Shown here in pieces: positions 17,246-26,551 of a stretch of 64,000 bases of DNA. This DNA is from an uncultured Alphaproteobacteria bacterium (GTDB lineage Bacteria > Pseudomonadota > Alphaproteobacteria > Caulobacterales > Caulobacteraceae). A program made the translations under genes and the position numbers. The notes below the pieces were generated by a model. That model saw only the letters and a program-made list of their open reading frames with translations. It did not search any database and was not told the DNA's origin. Location of the stretch: contig CAIJOB010000012.1 of NCBI GenBank assembly GCA_903822175.1, positions 62,001 to 126,000 on the forward strand, written 5' to 3'. Position 1 is the first letter of the stretch; each line of letters opens with the position of its first letter.

Positions 17246-18940
17246 ATGAAAGCCGCCGCCGCGTTCGCCGCTCTGGCCCTCACGCTCGCCATCCCGACCG
17301 TGGTCGGCGCCGACGCGACGCAGGTCGGCATCGGCTACATCTGCGGCGCCGAGCGGGACACCACGGCCAAGGCCACGACCGCGGTGATGATAAGCGGCGT
17401 TGGCAACGGCTCGTCCCCCGCCGACACCACCAACGCCGAGGCGCAGGCCTGGTACAACGAAGGCCTCAACCTCTATCACGCGTTCAACCACAACGAGGCC
17501 CGCGCCGCCTTTGCCAAGGCCGCCGAGCTCGACCCCAAGTGCGCGCTCTGTGAGTGGGGCGTGGCGCTGGGCCTGGGTTCGACGCTGAACTACGGGGTCA
17601 CCGAGGACGAGACCGCCATCGCGCTCGGCCACGCCCAGCGCGCCAAGGCCCTGCTGAAGCCCGGCGATGCTCGCGCCGCGGGCCTGGTCGACGCCCTGAT
17701 CGGCCGCTACGCCAAGGACAAGCCGCTGGTCCGCGACCTCGACTTCGGCAAGGCCATGGAAGAGCTGGCCCATCGCTATCCGCAGGACGATGAGATCGCC
17801 AACCTCGCCGCCCACGCCCTGATGATCCCCGGCCGTGGCGCGAACCTCGGCATCGACGCGCGGGCGTTGGAGCTGATCAAGGGCGTGCTGGCCCGCCACC
17901 CCGACGACACCGCCGCCATCCACTACTACATCCACGCCACCGAGTTCGTGGACCGGCCGGGCGATGCGCTGCCCTACGCCGAGCGGCTGGCGGGCCTCGC
18001 GCCCGGCGCCAGCCACCTGGTGCACATGGCCGCCCACACCCTGATGCACGTGGGCCAGTACGAGCAGGTCGCCATCGTCGACGCCCAGGCCCTGAAGGTC
18101 GACGCCGACACCGAAAAGCGCTTCGCCCTGCAGGGCCCGCTCAGCGCCCAGATGTACTACGTCCACAACTACACCTTCGGCCTGGCCGGCGCGCTGATGG
18201 CCGGCGACGCCAAGTTGGCGCTGAAATACGCCGACCACGCCGACGTGGCCTTCCCGCTCGGCGACCAGACGCCGGTCGCGCTTCCCGCCGGCCTCACCCG
18301 CTCGGAGAGCGCGCCGGACCGGCGGACCACTGCGACCTCCAAGGCGCTGGTCGCCTATGGCCGCTATGAACCTTCCAAGGCGCTCGCCCTGAAGGACGAG
18401 CCCGGCGACAAGCTGATCGTGAAGGTCTACCGCCACTACGCCCGGGGCGAAGCCTTCGCCTCGCGCGGCGACGCCGCCGGCGTGCGCGCCGAGGCCGAGG
18501 TCCTCACCGCGCTCGTCACCGAGGCCACCAAGGCCAACGAGCTGGGCGCCATGAGCATCGGCGGCATCGCCGGTGACGTGCTGGCCGGCCGCGCGGCGAT
18601 CCTTGACCACCAGCCGGACAAGGCCGCCGCCCTCTTCGCCAAGGCCGCCGCCAATCAGGAAAAGACCTATCCGACCAACAAGAACTTCGACCCGCCGCCC
18701 TGGTGGTACCCGGTGCGCCGCAGCCTCGCTGCCGCCGACCTGGCCGCCGGCAAGCCGGACGACGCCATCCGGGAAGCCCGCGCCAGCCTCAAGGATTGGC
18801 CGGACGACGCCTTGGCGCTGAAGGTGATCTCGGAGGCGCAGGCCAAACAGGGCCACGCCGCCGACGCCGCCAAGACCCTCGCCCAGGCCAAACACGCCTG
18901 GCGCGGGGACCTCGCCAAGGCGCCGCTCAACCTGATCTAG
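17246..18940 (+). CDS. Secreted TPR protein with conserved His-rich motifs
   Basis: A 564-residue exported protein: signal peptide at 1-22, then TPR-like helix pairs across the whole chain (for example AQAWYNEGLNLYHAFN and ARAAFAKAAELDPKCALC, and a late AALFAKAAA unit). Three conserved histidine-bearing segments, IHYYIHATEF, HLVHMAAHTLMH and MYYVHNYTF, fall in register in the middle, which suggests a ligand or metal site. The pattern matches a family of large periplasmic TPR proteins in Proteobacteria that has no assigned role. It stands 39 bases after the preceding gene. Confidence 0.78.
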   Translation: MKAAAAFAALALTLAIPTVVGADATQVGIGYICGAERDTTAKATTAVMISGVGNGSSPADTTNAEAQAWYNEGLNLYHAFNHNEARAAFAKAAELDPKCALCEWGVALGLGSTLNYGVTEDETAIALGHAQRAKALLKPGDARAAGLVDALIGRYAKDKPLVRDLDFGKAMEELAHRYPQDDEIANLAAHALMIPGRGANLGIDARALELIKGVLARHPDDTAAIHYYIHATEFVDRPGDALPYAERLAGLAPGASHLVHMAAHTLMHVGQYEQVAIVDAQALKVDADTEKRFALQGPLSAQMYYVHNYTFGLAGALMAGDAKLALKYADHADVAFPLGDQTPVALPAGLTRSESAPDRRTTATSKALVAYGRYEPSKALALKDEPGDKLIVKVYRHYARGEAFASRGDAAGVRAEAEVLTALVTEATKANELGAMSIGGIAGDVLAGRAAILDHQPDKAAALFAKAAANQEKTYPTNKNFDPPPWWYPVRRSLAAADLAAGKPDDAIREARASLKDWPDDALALKVISEAQAKQGHAADAAKTLAQAKHAWRGDLAKAPLNLI

Positions 18941-18985
18941 GCGCCCTCTTGCCAAGACGGAACACATAGGGAACACTGTTCCCTC

Positions 18986-19735
18986 ATGGACAGCCCGTTC
19001 GCCGTCGAAGACGCCTCAGCCCAGCCGGACCTCTGGCGCGTTCCGGCGCGTCCTAAGAAGGGGCGCCCCCACTACGTCGGCCATCGCGACCGGTTGCGGG
19101 AACGCGCCGGCGCCGGTGGTCTCGCCGCCCTCCCCGACTACGAACTGCTGGAGCTCTACCTGTTTCGCGCCATCCCCCGCGGGGACGTGAAGCCGCTGGC
19201 CAAGCAGCTGCTGGCCCGCTTCGGATCGTTGGGCGGCGTGCTGGGCGCGACGCCGGAGGAGCTGCGCACCGTAAAGGGCGTCGGCGAGGCGCTGGCGCTG
19301 GACCTCAAGCTGATGCACGAGGCGTCGCTGCGCACCGCCCGCGAGGCCATCGCCCGGCGCCCGGTGATCTCGTCCTGGTCGGCATTGCTCGCCTATGTGA
19401 AGACCGCGCTGGCCCATGAGGCGCGCGAACAGTTCCGCGTCCTGTTCCTCGACAAGAAGAACCAACTCATCGCCGACGAAGTGATGAACCGCGGCACCGT
19501 CGACCACGCCCCGGTCTATCCGCGCGAGGTCATGCGCCGCGCCCTGGAACTCTCGGCCAGCGCCGTGATCCTGGTGCACAACCACCCTTCGGGCGATCCC
19601 ACGCCGTCCGCCGCCGATATCGACATGACCCGCCAGGTCGTCGACGCCGGCCGCCCCCTGCGCATCGCCGTCCACGACCACCTGATCGCCGCCCGCGACG
19701 GCGTCGCGAGCCTGAAAGCGCTGGGGCTGTTCTAG
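18986..19735 (+). CDS. radC: RadC family JAB-domain protein
   Basis: A 249-residue protein with helix-hairpin-helix-like N-terminal part ([16 protein letters not shown]) and a C-terminal JAB/MPN domain. The metal motif is intact: [19 protein letters not shown], and a Glu in DEVMNRG lies upstream. The family was once linked to DNA repair, but its function remains unclear. It closes the run cinA-like, sfsA, map, radC. Tail-to-tail with the next small gene, one base apart. Confidence 0.93.
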   Translation: MDSPFAVEDASAQPDLWRVPARPKKGRPHYVGHRDRLRERAGAGGLAALPDYELLELYLFRAIPRGDVKPLAKQLLARFGSLGGVLGATPEELRTVKGVGEALALDLKLMHEASLRTAREAIARRPVISSWSALLAYVKTALAHEAREQFRVLFLDKKNQLIADEVMNRGTVDHAPVYPREVMRRALELSASAVILVHNHPSGDPTPSAADIDMTRQVVDAGRPLRIAVHDHLIAARDGVASLKALGLF

Positions 19736-19736
19736 C

Positions 19737-20021
19737 TCAGATCACGTGGTCGACGTGCTGGCCCGTCGCCGCGCCTTGAGACGCGCTCTGCGATTGGCCC
19801 TGGGACCCATCCTGCGAGCCGCCGTCCTTCGACTTCGGCTGCTTCTCCGGCGGCTTGGCGAGCGCGCCGCTCAGCACCACGGCGGGTCCGCGCGAGGAGG
19901 TCGCCTCGTTCAGCGGCTTGTGGTCCGACTGCGACTTCGGAGGCTTCGGCGGCGCGACCGGCGGGGCGGCCTGCACGGGCGGGGCGGCGAACGAGGAATG
20001 GACGGCGAAGTCGGACGACAT
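19737..20021 (-). CDS. Small low-complexity protein, Pro/Ser/Gln-rich
   Basis: A 94-residue soluble protein dominated by proline in the first half (PPVQAAPPVAPPKPPK) and by Ser, Gln and Gly near the end. No signal peptide is seen. The ATG at 20021 has GGAGAA nine bases upstream. The composition and ribosome site suggest a real gene, but I recognise no family and it could be poorly conserved. Confidence 0.45.
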   Translation of the reverse strand: MSSDFAVHSSFAAPPVQAAPPVAPPKPPKSQSDHKPLNEATSSRGPAVVLSGALAKPPEKQPKSKDGGSQDGSQGQSQSASQGAATGQHVDHVI

Positions 20022-20146
20022 GGCGCGGGGTTCTCCAGCGGATATGGCCGTCCGATACACGGCACAGCTTTAACCTCCCGTTCAGGAATAGGATGAAGTT
20101 CCGTTGACTCTGTTGCGCCCGCGGAAGCGCGGCTAAGCTCGGCCTC

Positions 20147-20662
20147 ATGTTCGAGGGCTGGGAAAATTTCTACCTGATGATCGGGGGCGCGGCCGGCGCC
20201 CTGATCGGTCTGCTGTTCGTGGTGGAGACGCTGACCGGCAGCATCGACGCCGACAAGGCGGCGATGGGTGCGCGCGTCTATCTGACCCCCACCGTCTCGC
20301 ACTTCGCGGTCATCCTGGCGGTCAGCGCGGTCACCGCCGCGCCGCGCCTCAACCCCTGGGCTGACGCCGCCCTGCTGATCGCGGCCGGCCTCTGGGGCCT
20401 CGGCTATTCAGCCAATGTCTCGGTCATGCTGAGCCGCCGCCAGGGGCCGACCGCGCCGCATTGGACCGACTTCTGGTGCTACGGCTGCGCGCCCGGCGCC
20501 TTCTACCTGGGCCAGATCGCGGCCGCCGTCGCGCTTGGAATGGGCGTTTGGTGGGGTCAGGACGCGCTGGCCGCGGCCTTGCTGGCGCTGCTTTTGCTCA
20601 CGATCCGCAACGCCTGGGACCTAGTGGTGGCGATCGCCCCGATCGCTAACAGCAAGTCCTGA
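20147..20662 (+). CDS. Membrane protein of unknown function, about five helices
   Basis: A 171-residue integral membrane protein with hydrophobic segments at about 10-28, 48-66, 74-95, 115-134 and 138-160. The N terminus (MFEGWENFYLMIGGAAGALIG) matches small alphaproteobacterial membrane proteins that I cannot assign to a function. It is monocistronic as far as the sequence shows. Confidence 0.62.
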   Translation: MFEGWENFYLMIGGAAGALIGLLFVVETLTGSIDADKAAMGARVYLTPTVSHFAVILAVSAVTAAPRLNPWADAALLIAAGLWGLGYSANVSVMLSRRQGPTAPHWTDFWCYGCAPGAFYLGQIAAAVALGMGVWWGQDALAAALLALLLLTIRNAWDLVVAIAPIANSKS

Positions 20663-20741
20663 ACCGGTCGTCGCAGCACCGCTTGCGGCAGCAGGCGCAC
20701 GCGCCCTAGGGTCCCGGCTCGCTTCATCTCAGGGACGCCTC

Positions 20742-22610
20742 ATGAGCTTCGACCGCCGCCACCTGCTGACCGCCGCTGGAGCCACCGCCTTGATCGCCGC
20801 CTCGCCCCAGGCCCCAAAGGCGGCCAAGTCCGGCGCGGCCACCCCCGGCGACGCCGCGATCAATCGCTATTTCGCGGCGGTCAGCGAGGACCTCCTGAAG
20901 GCCGCCCCGGAGCAGGCCACCGCCTACGGCCTCGACACCGGCGCGCGCGCGGCCCTGAAGTCGGAGCTTTCCGACGCCTCGATGGCCCACATCACCGCCG
21001 ACCGCGCCTGGTGCCGCGCGGGCCTGGCCAAGCTCGCGAGCTTCCCGGACGCGACGCTGTCGCCAACCGCGCGGCTCAACAAGGCGGTGCTCCATTATGC
21101 CTTCGAGGTCGGCCGAGACGCGGCGCCCTTCGACTACGGCGAGAACACCTTCCTCTCGGCCCAGAGTGAGGCGGCCGGCCCCTATGTGGTCAGCCAGCAA
21201 TCGGGCGTCTATTCCTCCGGCGCCGAGTTCCTCGACAGCCAGCATTCGGTGAAAACCAAGACCGACGCCGAGGCCTATCTCGCCCGCGTCCACGCCGTCG
21301 CCCGCACGCTTCGCCAGGAGACCGAGCGGCTTAAGAAGGATGCGGGCCTCGGCGTCATCGCGCCCGACTTCATCCTCTCCAACACCATCAGCCAGCAGCA
21401 AGGCCTGCTGGCGATCAAGGCCGCCGACGCCCGCCTGGCGACCGCGCTAGGCGCCAAGGTCAAGGCGGCCCACTTGGACGGTGACTACCAGGCCCGCGCC
21501 ACCGCCATCGTCGAGAAGGAGGTCTATCCGGCGCTGGCCGCCCAACTCGCCACGCTGAAGGGCCTGCAGGCCAAGGCCGGCCACGACGCGGGCGTCTGGC
21601 GCCTGCCAAACGGCGAGGCCTATTACCGCTGGCTGCTGCGCGAGAGCACCACGACCAACCTGACGCCTGACGAGGTCCACAACATGGGCCTGGAGCAGAA
21701 CAAGGCCATCGAGGCGCGAATGGACGGCCTGCTCCGCGCCCAGGGCCTGACCGGTGGCTCGGTCAGCGACCGCATGGCCGCGCTGGGCAAGGATCCGAAG
21801 AACCTCTTCCCCAACACCGACGCCGGGCGCGAGCAACTGATCGCCTACCTGAACGGCCTGATCGCCGGCGTGCGGCCCAAGCTCTCCAAGGCCTTCAACC
21901 TGAAGCTCAACGCGCCGGTGAATGTGAAGCGCGTGCCCGTCGACATCCAGGACGGCGCGGGCCAGGGCTACATGAATTCCGGTTCCATCGACGGCTCGCG
22001 GCCCTCGACCTATTACATCAACCTGAAATCGACCGAGACCTGGCCGAAGTTCAGCCTGCCGTCCCTCACCTATCACGAGACGATTCCCGGCCACGCGTGG
22101 CAGGGCGCCTATCTCACCGAGACCGGTAAGCTGCCGCTGATGCGCATCCTGGTCAGCGGCTTCAACGCCTATGTCGAAGGCTACGCCCTCTACGCCGAGC
22201 AGCTGGGCGACGAGATGGGCATGTACGACGACGATTGGGCGGGACGCCTGGGCTACCTGCAGGCCCAGAAATTCCGCGCCGTGCGCCTGGTCGTCGACAC
22301 CGGCCTGCACGCCAAGCGCTGGAGCCGCGAGCAGGCCGTGCAGTGGGCCATGGACAACGCCGGCCGCACCAGGCTGGCCATGACCAGCGAGATCGACCGC
22401 TACACCGGCACGCCTGGCCAAGCCTGCGGCTACAAAGTCGGCCACACCGAGATCAACCGCCTGCGCGATCACGCCAAAGCCGCGCTCGGGCCCAAGTACG
22501 ACCTACGCAACTTCGACGACCTGCTGGTCAAGACCGGCGCCGTGCCGCTGACGGTGCTGGGCGCCCAGGTGGAGGGCTACATCAAGGCCGGCGGCGTGGT
22601 GAACCTCTGA
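20742..22610 (+). CDS. DUF885 family protein, secreted, metallopeptidase-like
   Basis: A 622-residue DUF885 protein. The N terminus has a twin-arginine style leader (FDRRHLLTAAGATALIA), so it is probably exported folded to the periplasm. The family signature YHETIPGHAWQG, a HExxPGH motif, lies near residue 444, followed by EGYALYAEQL; both are features of zinc metallopeptidase-like DUF885 proteins. The last part, PGQACGYKVGHTEI, is also typical. A second DUF885 gene is at 50999-52816. The GNAT gene starts two bases after its stop. Substrate unknown. Confidence 0.88.
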   Translation: MSFDRRHLLTAAGATALIAASPQAPKAAKSGAATPGDAAINRYFAAVSEDLLKAAPEQATAYGLDTGARAALKSELSDASMAHITADRAWCRAGLAKLASFPDATLSPTARLNKAVLHYAFEVGRDAAPFDYGENTFLSAQSEAAGPYVVSQQSGVYSSGAEFLDSQHSVKTKTDAEAYLARVHAVARTLRQETERLKKDAGLGVIAPDFILSNTISQQQGLLAIKAADARLATALGAKVKAAHLDGDYQARATAIVEKEVYPALAAQLATLKGLQAKAGHDAGVWRLPNGEAYYRWLLRESTTTNLTPDEVHNMGLEQNKAIEARMDGLLRAQGLTGGSVSDRMAALGKDPKNLFPNTDAGREQLIAYLNGLIAGVRPKLSKAFNLKLNAPVNVKRVPVDIQDGAGQGYMNSGSIDGSRPSTYYINLKSTETWPKFSLPSLTYHETIPGHAWQGAYLTETGKLPLMRILVSGFNAYVEGYALYAEQLGDEMGMYDDDWAGRLGYLQAQKFRAVRLVVDTGLHAKRWSREQAVQWAMDNAGRTRLAMTSEIDRYTGTPGQACGYKVGHTEINRLRDHAKAALGPKYDLRNFDDLLVKTGAVPLTVLGAQVEGYIKAGGVVNL

Positions 22611-22612
22611 GC

Positions 22613-23074
22613 ATGGCGGGCGAGATCATCATCCGGGAGGTCGCGCGGGGCGACTTTGACGCCTGGCTACCTCTCTGGGACGGCTACAACACCTTCTACG
22701 GCCGCTCGGGGCCCACCGCGCTCGACCCGGCGATCACCGCAGTGACCTGGGACCGGTTCTTCGATCCCGCCGAGCCGGTCCACGCGCTTGTGGCGGAGCG
22801 CGACGGGGTCCTGATCGGTCTGGTCCATTACCTGTTCCACCGCACGACCATCATGATCGCGCCGACCTGCTACCTGAACGACCTTTTCACCACGCTCGAG
22901 GCGCGCGGCGCGGGCGTCGGCAAGGCGCTGATCGAGGCAGTCTACGCCCGCGCCCACGATGCCGGATCTACGCGGGTCTACTGGTCCACCCACGAGACCA
23001 ACGCCACCGCCCAGCGCCTCTACGATCACGTCGCCCAGAAGTCGGGCTTCATCATCTACCGCCAGGACGTGTGA
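22613..23074 (+). CDS. GNAT family N-acetyltransferase
   Basis: A 153-residue acetyltransferase that would transfer an acetyl group from acetyl-CoA to an unknown amine. The acetyl-CoA loop is RGAGVGKAL near residue 100, after the LNDLFTTLEA strand, and YWSTHETNATAQRLYDHV is the typical last helix region. It starts two bases after the DUF885 stop and is likely co-transcribed with it. Confidence 0.9.
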   Translation: MAGEIIIREVARGDFDAWLPLWDGYNTFYGRSGPTALDPAITAVTWDRFFDPAEPVHALVAERDGVLIGLVHYLFHRTTIMIAPTCYLNDLFTTLEARGAGVGKALIEAVYARAHDAGSTRVYWSTHETNATAQRLYDHVAQKSGFIIYRQDV

Positions 23075-23231
23075 GGCCCGCCTCCGCGCTCAGGACCGTC
23101 TGTCGGGATTGCGCCTTGAAATGCTCCGAATACGGACCATTCTAGGACCCCCTTTCGACACCTGAGTCCTGTGGAGACCGCGCGCCATCAGATTCTATCT
23201 CGTCATCCTCGACCTGGCCGGTTTCGCCGCC

Positions 23232-24863
23232 TTGCTGCTGTGGGGCGTGCACATGGTGCAGACCGGCGTCCAGCGGACCTTCGGACCTCGGCTGCGCAGC
23301 TTCCTGACCACGGCGCTCTCCAACCGCTTCAAGGCGTTCGGCGCCGGCGCGGCGGTGACCGTCGCCCTGCAGAGTTCGACCGCCACCGGCCTGATGCTGA
23401 CCGCCTTTTCCGCCGGCGGGCTGATCGAGCTCGCGCCGGCGCTGGCGGTGATGCTGGGCGCCAACGTCGGCACCACCGTCGTGGTCCAGCTTCTCTCCTT
23501 CGACGTCGTCGCTGTGGCCCCGATCCTCGTGCTGGTCGGCGTGGTGATGTTTCGCCGGACGGAGGACGCCACCCGCGACTTCGGCCGCGTGCTGATCGGC
23601 CTGGGGCTGATGCTGACGGCGCTGCACCAGTTCATCGTCCTGCTCGACCCGGTGGTGGCCAATCCGGACGCCCACGCCCTCCTCGCCCATGCCGGCAGCT
23701 ATATCCCGCTGGCGATCATCGGCGCGGCGATCCTGACCTGGGCCGCCCACTCCAGCGTGGCCACCGTGCTGCTGGCCATGTCGCTGGTGGCCAAGGACGT
23801 GATTCCGCTCGACGCCGGCCTGGCCATCGTGCTGGGCGCCAACCTGGGCTCGGCGATCAATCCCCTGCTTGAGGGCTCCAGCCGCTCCGACCCGGCCAGT
23901 CAGCGGGTGCCGATCGGCAATCTGATCACCCGTATGGCCGGCGTGGTCGCCGTGGTCGCGGCCTTCCGCTTCATCACCCCCTACGCGGTTCAGCTGGGCC
24001 CCACGCCGGAACGCGCGCTCGCCAACTTCCACACCCTCTTCAACCTGGTGCTGGCTGCGGCCTTTCTCCCGTGGATCGGCGGCTTCGCGAAGCTGCTGGT
24101 GCGCCTGCTGCCGCAGCGCAACGAAGGCGTCGAGCCCGGCGCGCCGCTCTATCTTGACCCCGCCATTCGCGAGACCCCGGCGCTGGCCATCGGCGCCGCG
24201 ACCCGCGAGGCCCTGCGGATGGCCGACACGCTGGAGGCCATGCTGTCGGGCCTGCGCGTCGCGCTCGCCGCCCCGACCCGCAACGGCATCGAGGCCATCA
24301 AGCAACTGGATGACGTCCTCGACCGGCTCAACACCGCCATCAAGGCCTATCTGATCTCCATCGCCCCCACTGTCGCGCCGCAGCCGCTGAAGGCCGCCGA
24401 TGCCGAGCGCCTGGCCCAGGTCCTGGCCTTCGCCACCAGCCTGGAGCACGCCGGCGACCTGGTGGACCGCAACCTCCTGGGCGTCGCCAAGCGCCGGCTG
24501 CAGCGCGGCGTCGCCTTCTCGCCGGAGGGCGAGGCCGACCTGACCGCGCTGGTCGACCGGGTCGCGGCCAATCTGCGGCTGGCCGCCTCGCTGTTCGTCA
24601 GCGCCGACGAGGACGCCGCGCGCCGCCTGGTGGCCGAGAAGGACGCCTTCCGCGCCGTGGAGGCTGACGCGGTCGCGGCCCACTATGCGCGCCTGCAATC
24701 GGGCAACGTCTCCACGGTCGAAACCAGCTCGCTGCACCTCGACGCCATCCGCGATCTGAAACAGGTCAATTCCCATCTGATCGAAGGCGCCGCATACCCG
24801 GTGCTTCGCGCGCGCGGCGCGCTGCTGCCCACCCGGCTGCGCACTGCGTCCGAGCGTCCATGA
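23232..24863 (+). CDS. Na/Pi cotransporter family protein with PhoU-like tail
   Basis: This is a 543-residue or longer inner-membrane phosphate transporter. The two PNaS repeats are clear: QSSTATGLMLTAF with MLGANVGTT, and HSSVATVLLAM with VLGANLGSA. After about residue 310 comes a soluble PhoU-like helical domain. The N terminus is uncertain: TTG 23232 is the first usual start, but the frame is open back to 23166 and encodes FYLVILDLAGFAALLLWG, the expected first helix. The real start is therefore upstream, perhaps CTG 23169 or ATC 23187, neither a standard start codon. It heads a run with a DUF47 gene, pit and a NUDIX gene. Confidence 0.9.
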   Translation: MLLWGVHMVQTGVQRTFGPRLRSFLTTALSNRFKAFGAGAAVTVALQSSTATGLMLTAFSAGGLIELAPALAVMLGANVGTTVVVQLLSFDVVAVAPILVLVGVVMFRRTEDATRDFGRVLIGLGLMLTALHQFIVLLDPVVANPDAHALLAHAGSYIPLAIIGAAILTWAAHSSVATVLLAMSLVAKDVIPLDAGLAIVLGANLGSAINPLLEGSSRSDPASQRVPIGNLITRMAGVVAVVAAFRFITPYAVQLGPTPERALANFHTLFNLVLAAAFLPWIGGFAKLLVRLLPQRNEGVEPGAPLYLDPAIRETPALAIGAATREALRMADTLEAMLSGLRVALAAPTRNGIEAIKQLDDVLDRLNTAIKAYLISIAPTVAPQPLKAADAERLAQVLAFATSLEHAGDLVDRNLLGVAKRRLQRGVAFSPEGEADLTALVDRVAANLRLAASLFVSADEDAARRLVAEKDAFRAVEADAVAAHYARLQSGNVSTVETSSLHLDAIRDLKQVNSHLIEGAAYPVLRARGALLPTRLRTASERP

Positions 24864-24885
24864 CCCCGAGGCCCGAAAGACCGCC

Positions 24886-25530
24886 ATGCTGAACTGGTTC
24901 CAGGCGCTCCTGCCCAAGGAGGGCAAGTTCTTCGACCTCTTCGAGGCCCATTCGAAGACCCTGGTCGCGGGCGCTGTCTCCCTGCGCCATCTGCTGAACG
25001 GCGGCGAGGCCGTGCCGCTCTATTGCGCCGAGGTGGCTGGACACGAAGACGCCGCCGACAACATCACCCGCGACGTCCTGCTGGCCGTGCGGCGGACCTT
25101 CATTACCCCCTTCGACCGCAGTGACATCCGCGACCTGATCTCCTCGATGGATGACGCCATCGACCAGATGCACAAGACGGCCAAGGCGATCACGCTGTTC
25201 GAACAGCGCCAGTTCCAGCCAGACATGGTCCGCCTGGGCGACATCATCGTGCAGACCTCGGAACTCACCGCCGAGGCCGTGCCCCTGCTGCGCTCCCTGC
25301 GCGAGAACGCAGGCCGCCTGAACGCCATCGCCGAGGAGATCACCAAGCTGGAAGATCAGTCCGACGCCCTCTACGACGCCGGCATCTCAGCCCTCTACAA
25401 GGGCCCGGCCCGCAAGGACCCGATGGCCTACATCGTCGGCGCCGAGATCTACGATCACCTGGAAAAGGTCGTCGACCGCTTCGAGGACGTGGCCAACCGC
25501 ATCAGCGCCGTCCTGATCGAGCACCTCTGA
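24886..25530 (+). CDS. DUF47 family (PhoU-like) phosphate transport regulator
   Basis: A 214-residue all-helical soluble protein of the DUF47/PhoU-like class. Acidic metal-binding repeats typical of the fold can be seen: GHEDAADNITRD in the first half and KLEDQSDALYD plus EIYDHLEKVVDRFEDVANR in the second. Such genes almost always sit directly before pit and modulate it, as here with two bases between them. Confidence 0.92.
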   Translation: MLNWFQALLPKEGKFFDLFEAHSKTLVAGAVSLRHLLNGGEAVPLYCAEVAGHEDAADNITRDVLLAVRRTFITPFDRSDIRDLISSMDDAIDQMHKTAKAITLFEQRQFQPDMVRLGDIIVQTSELTAEAVPLLRSLRENAGRLNAIAEEITKLEDQSDALYDAGISALYKGPARKDPMAYIVGAEIYDHLEKVVDRFEDVANRISAVLIEHL

Positions 25531-25532
25531 GG

Positions 25533-26549
25533 ATGGATTTCGCCGGCTTCAGCCCGCTGCTTCTGGCCCTGATCGCGGTCGCCCTGGCGTTCGACTTCCT
25601 GAACGGGCTGCACGATGCGGCCAATTCCATCGCCACCATCGTCTCGACCCGCGTGTTGCCGGCCCGCTACGCCGTTCTCTGGGCGGCCTTCTTCAACTTC
25701 ATCGCCTTCGCCATCTTCGGCCAGCACGTCGCCCAGACGGTGGGCAAGGGGATCATCTCGCCGGGCATCGTCTCGGACGCGGTGATCTTCGGCGCGCTGG
25801 GCGGCGCGATCACCTGGAACATCGTCACCTGGCTAGGCGGCATTCCGTCCTCGTCCTCGCACGCCCTGATCGGCGGCCTGCTGGGCGCGGGCGTCGCCAA
25901 GGCGGGGCTCAATCCGGTCGTCTGGTCCGGCGTCTGGAAGACCGTGGCCGGCATCGTCGTCTCCCCGGCGCTGGGCGTCGTGCTGGCGCTGGTGCTGGTG
26001 CTGATCGTTTCCTGGAGCTTCGTGAAGGCGACACCGGCCTTCGCCGACGGCGTATTCCGCAAGCTGCAGTTCGTCTCTGCCGCCGCCTTCTCGCTCGGCC
26101 ATGGGGGCAACGACGCCCAGAAGACCATGGGGATCATCACCGTCCTGCTCTACGCCCACGGCAAGCTGACCGGCGCCTTCCACGTGCCGCTGTGGGTGGT
26201 GCTGGCCTGTCAGGCGGCCATGGCGCTGGGCACGCTTATGGGCGGCTGGCGGATCGTGCACACCATGGGATCGAAGATCACCCACCTGACCCCGCAGCAG
26301 GGCTTCTGCGCCGAGAGCGCGGGTGCGCTCACCCTGTTCTTCGCCACCAACATCGGCGTGCCGGTCTCGACCACCCACACGATCACCGGGGCCATTGTCG
26401 GCGTCGGCGCGGCGCGGCGCGTCTCGGCCGTGCGCTGGAACATCGCCAGCGGCATCGTCTGGGCCTGGGTGATCACCATGCCGGTCGCGGGCCTGTTGGG
26501 CGCGGCCTTCTACTTCCTGGCGCGCTTCGCCGACCGGGCATGGGGCTGA
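25533..26549 (+). CDS. pit: Low-affinity inorganic phosphate transporter Pit
   Basis: A 338-residue inner-membrane carrier that brings in phosphate, usually as a metal-phosphate complex with protons. The two PiT signature repeats are intact: FDFLNGLHDAANSIATIVST near residue 15, and SLGHGGNDAQKTMGI near residue 185. About ten membrane helices are predicted by eye. It lies in an operon after the DUF47 gene and before the NUDIX gene, which starts two bases past its stop. Confidence 0.95.
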   Translation: MDFAGFSPLLLALIAVALAFDFLNGLHDAANSIATIVSTRVLPARYAVLWAAFFNFIAFAIFGQHVAQTVGKGIISPGIVSDAVIFGALGGAITWNIVTWLGGIPSSSSHALIGGLLGAGVAKAGLNPVVWSGVWKTVAGIVVSPALGVVLALVLVLIVSWSFVKATPAFADGVFRKLQFVSAAAFSLGHGGNDAQKTMGIITVLLYAHGKLTGAFHVPLWVVLACQAAMALGTLMGGWRIVHTMGSKITHLTPQQGFCAESAGALTLFFATNIGVPVSTTHTITGAIVGVGAARRVSAVRWNIASGIVWAWVITMPVAGLLGAAFYFLARFADRAWG

Positions 26550-26551
26550 GC

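Noticed and set aside
17186..18976. Long antisense reading frame opposite the secreted TPR gene
   Set aside because: High GC leaves few stops on the other strand; the sense gene has a signal peptide and TPR pattern, the antisense has none.
11610..19735. Gene order cinA-like, sfsA, map, radC as a novel system
   Set aside because: This is a familiar alphaproteobacterial arrangement of housekeeping genes, so it is not unusual.
23142..24926. Long antisense frame opposite the Na/Pi cotransporter
   Set aside because: Sense strand has intact transporter repeats; the antisense product is His/Gln/Arg/Gly-rich without domains.
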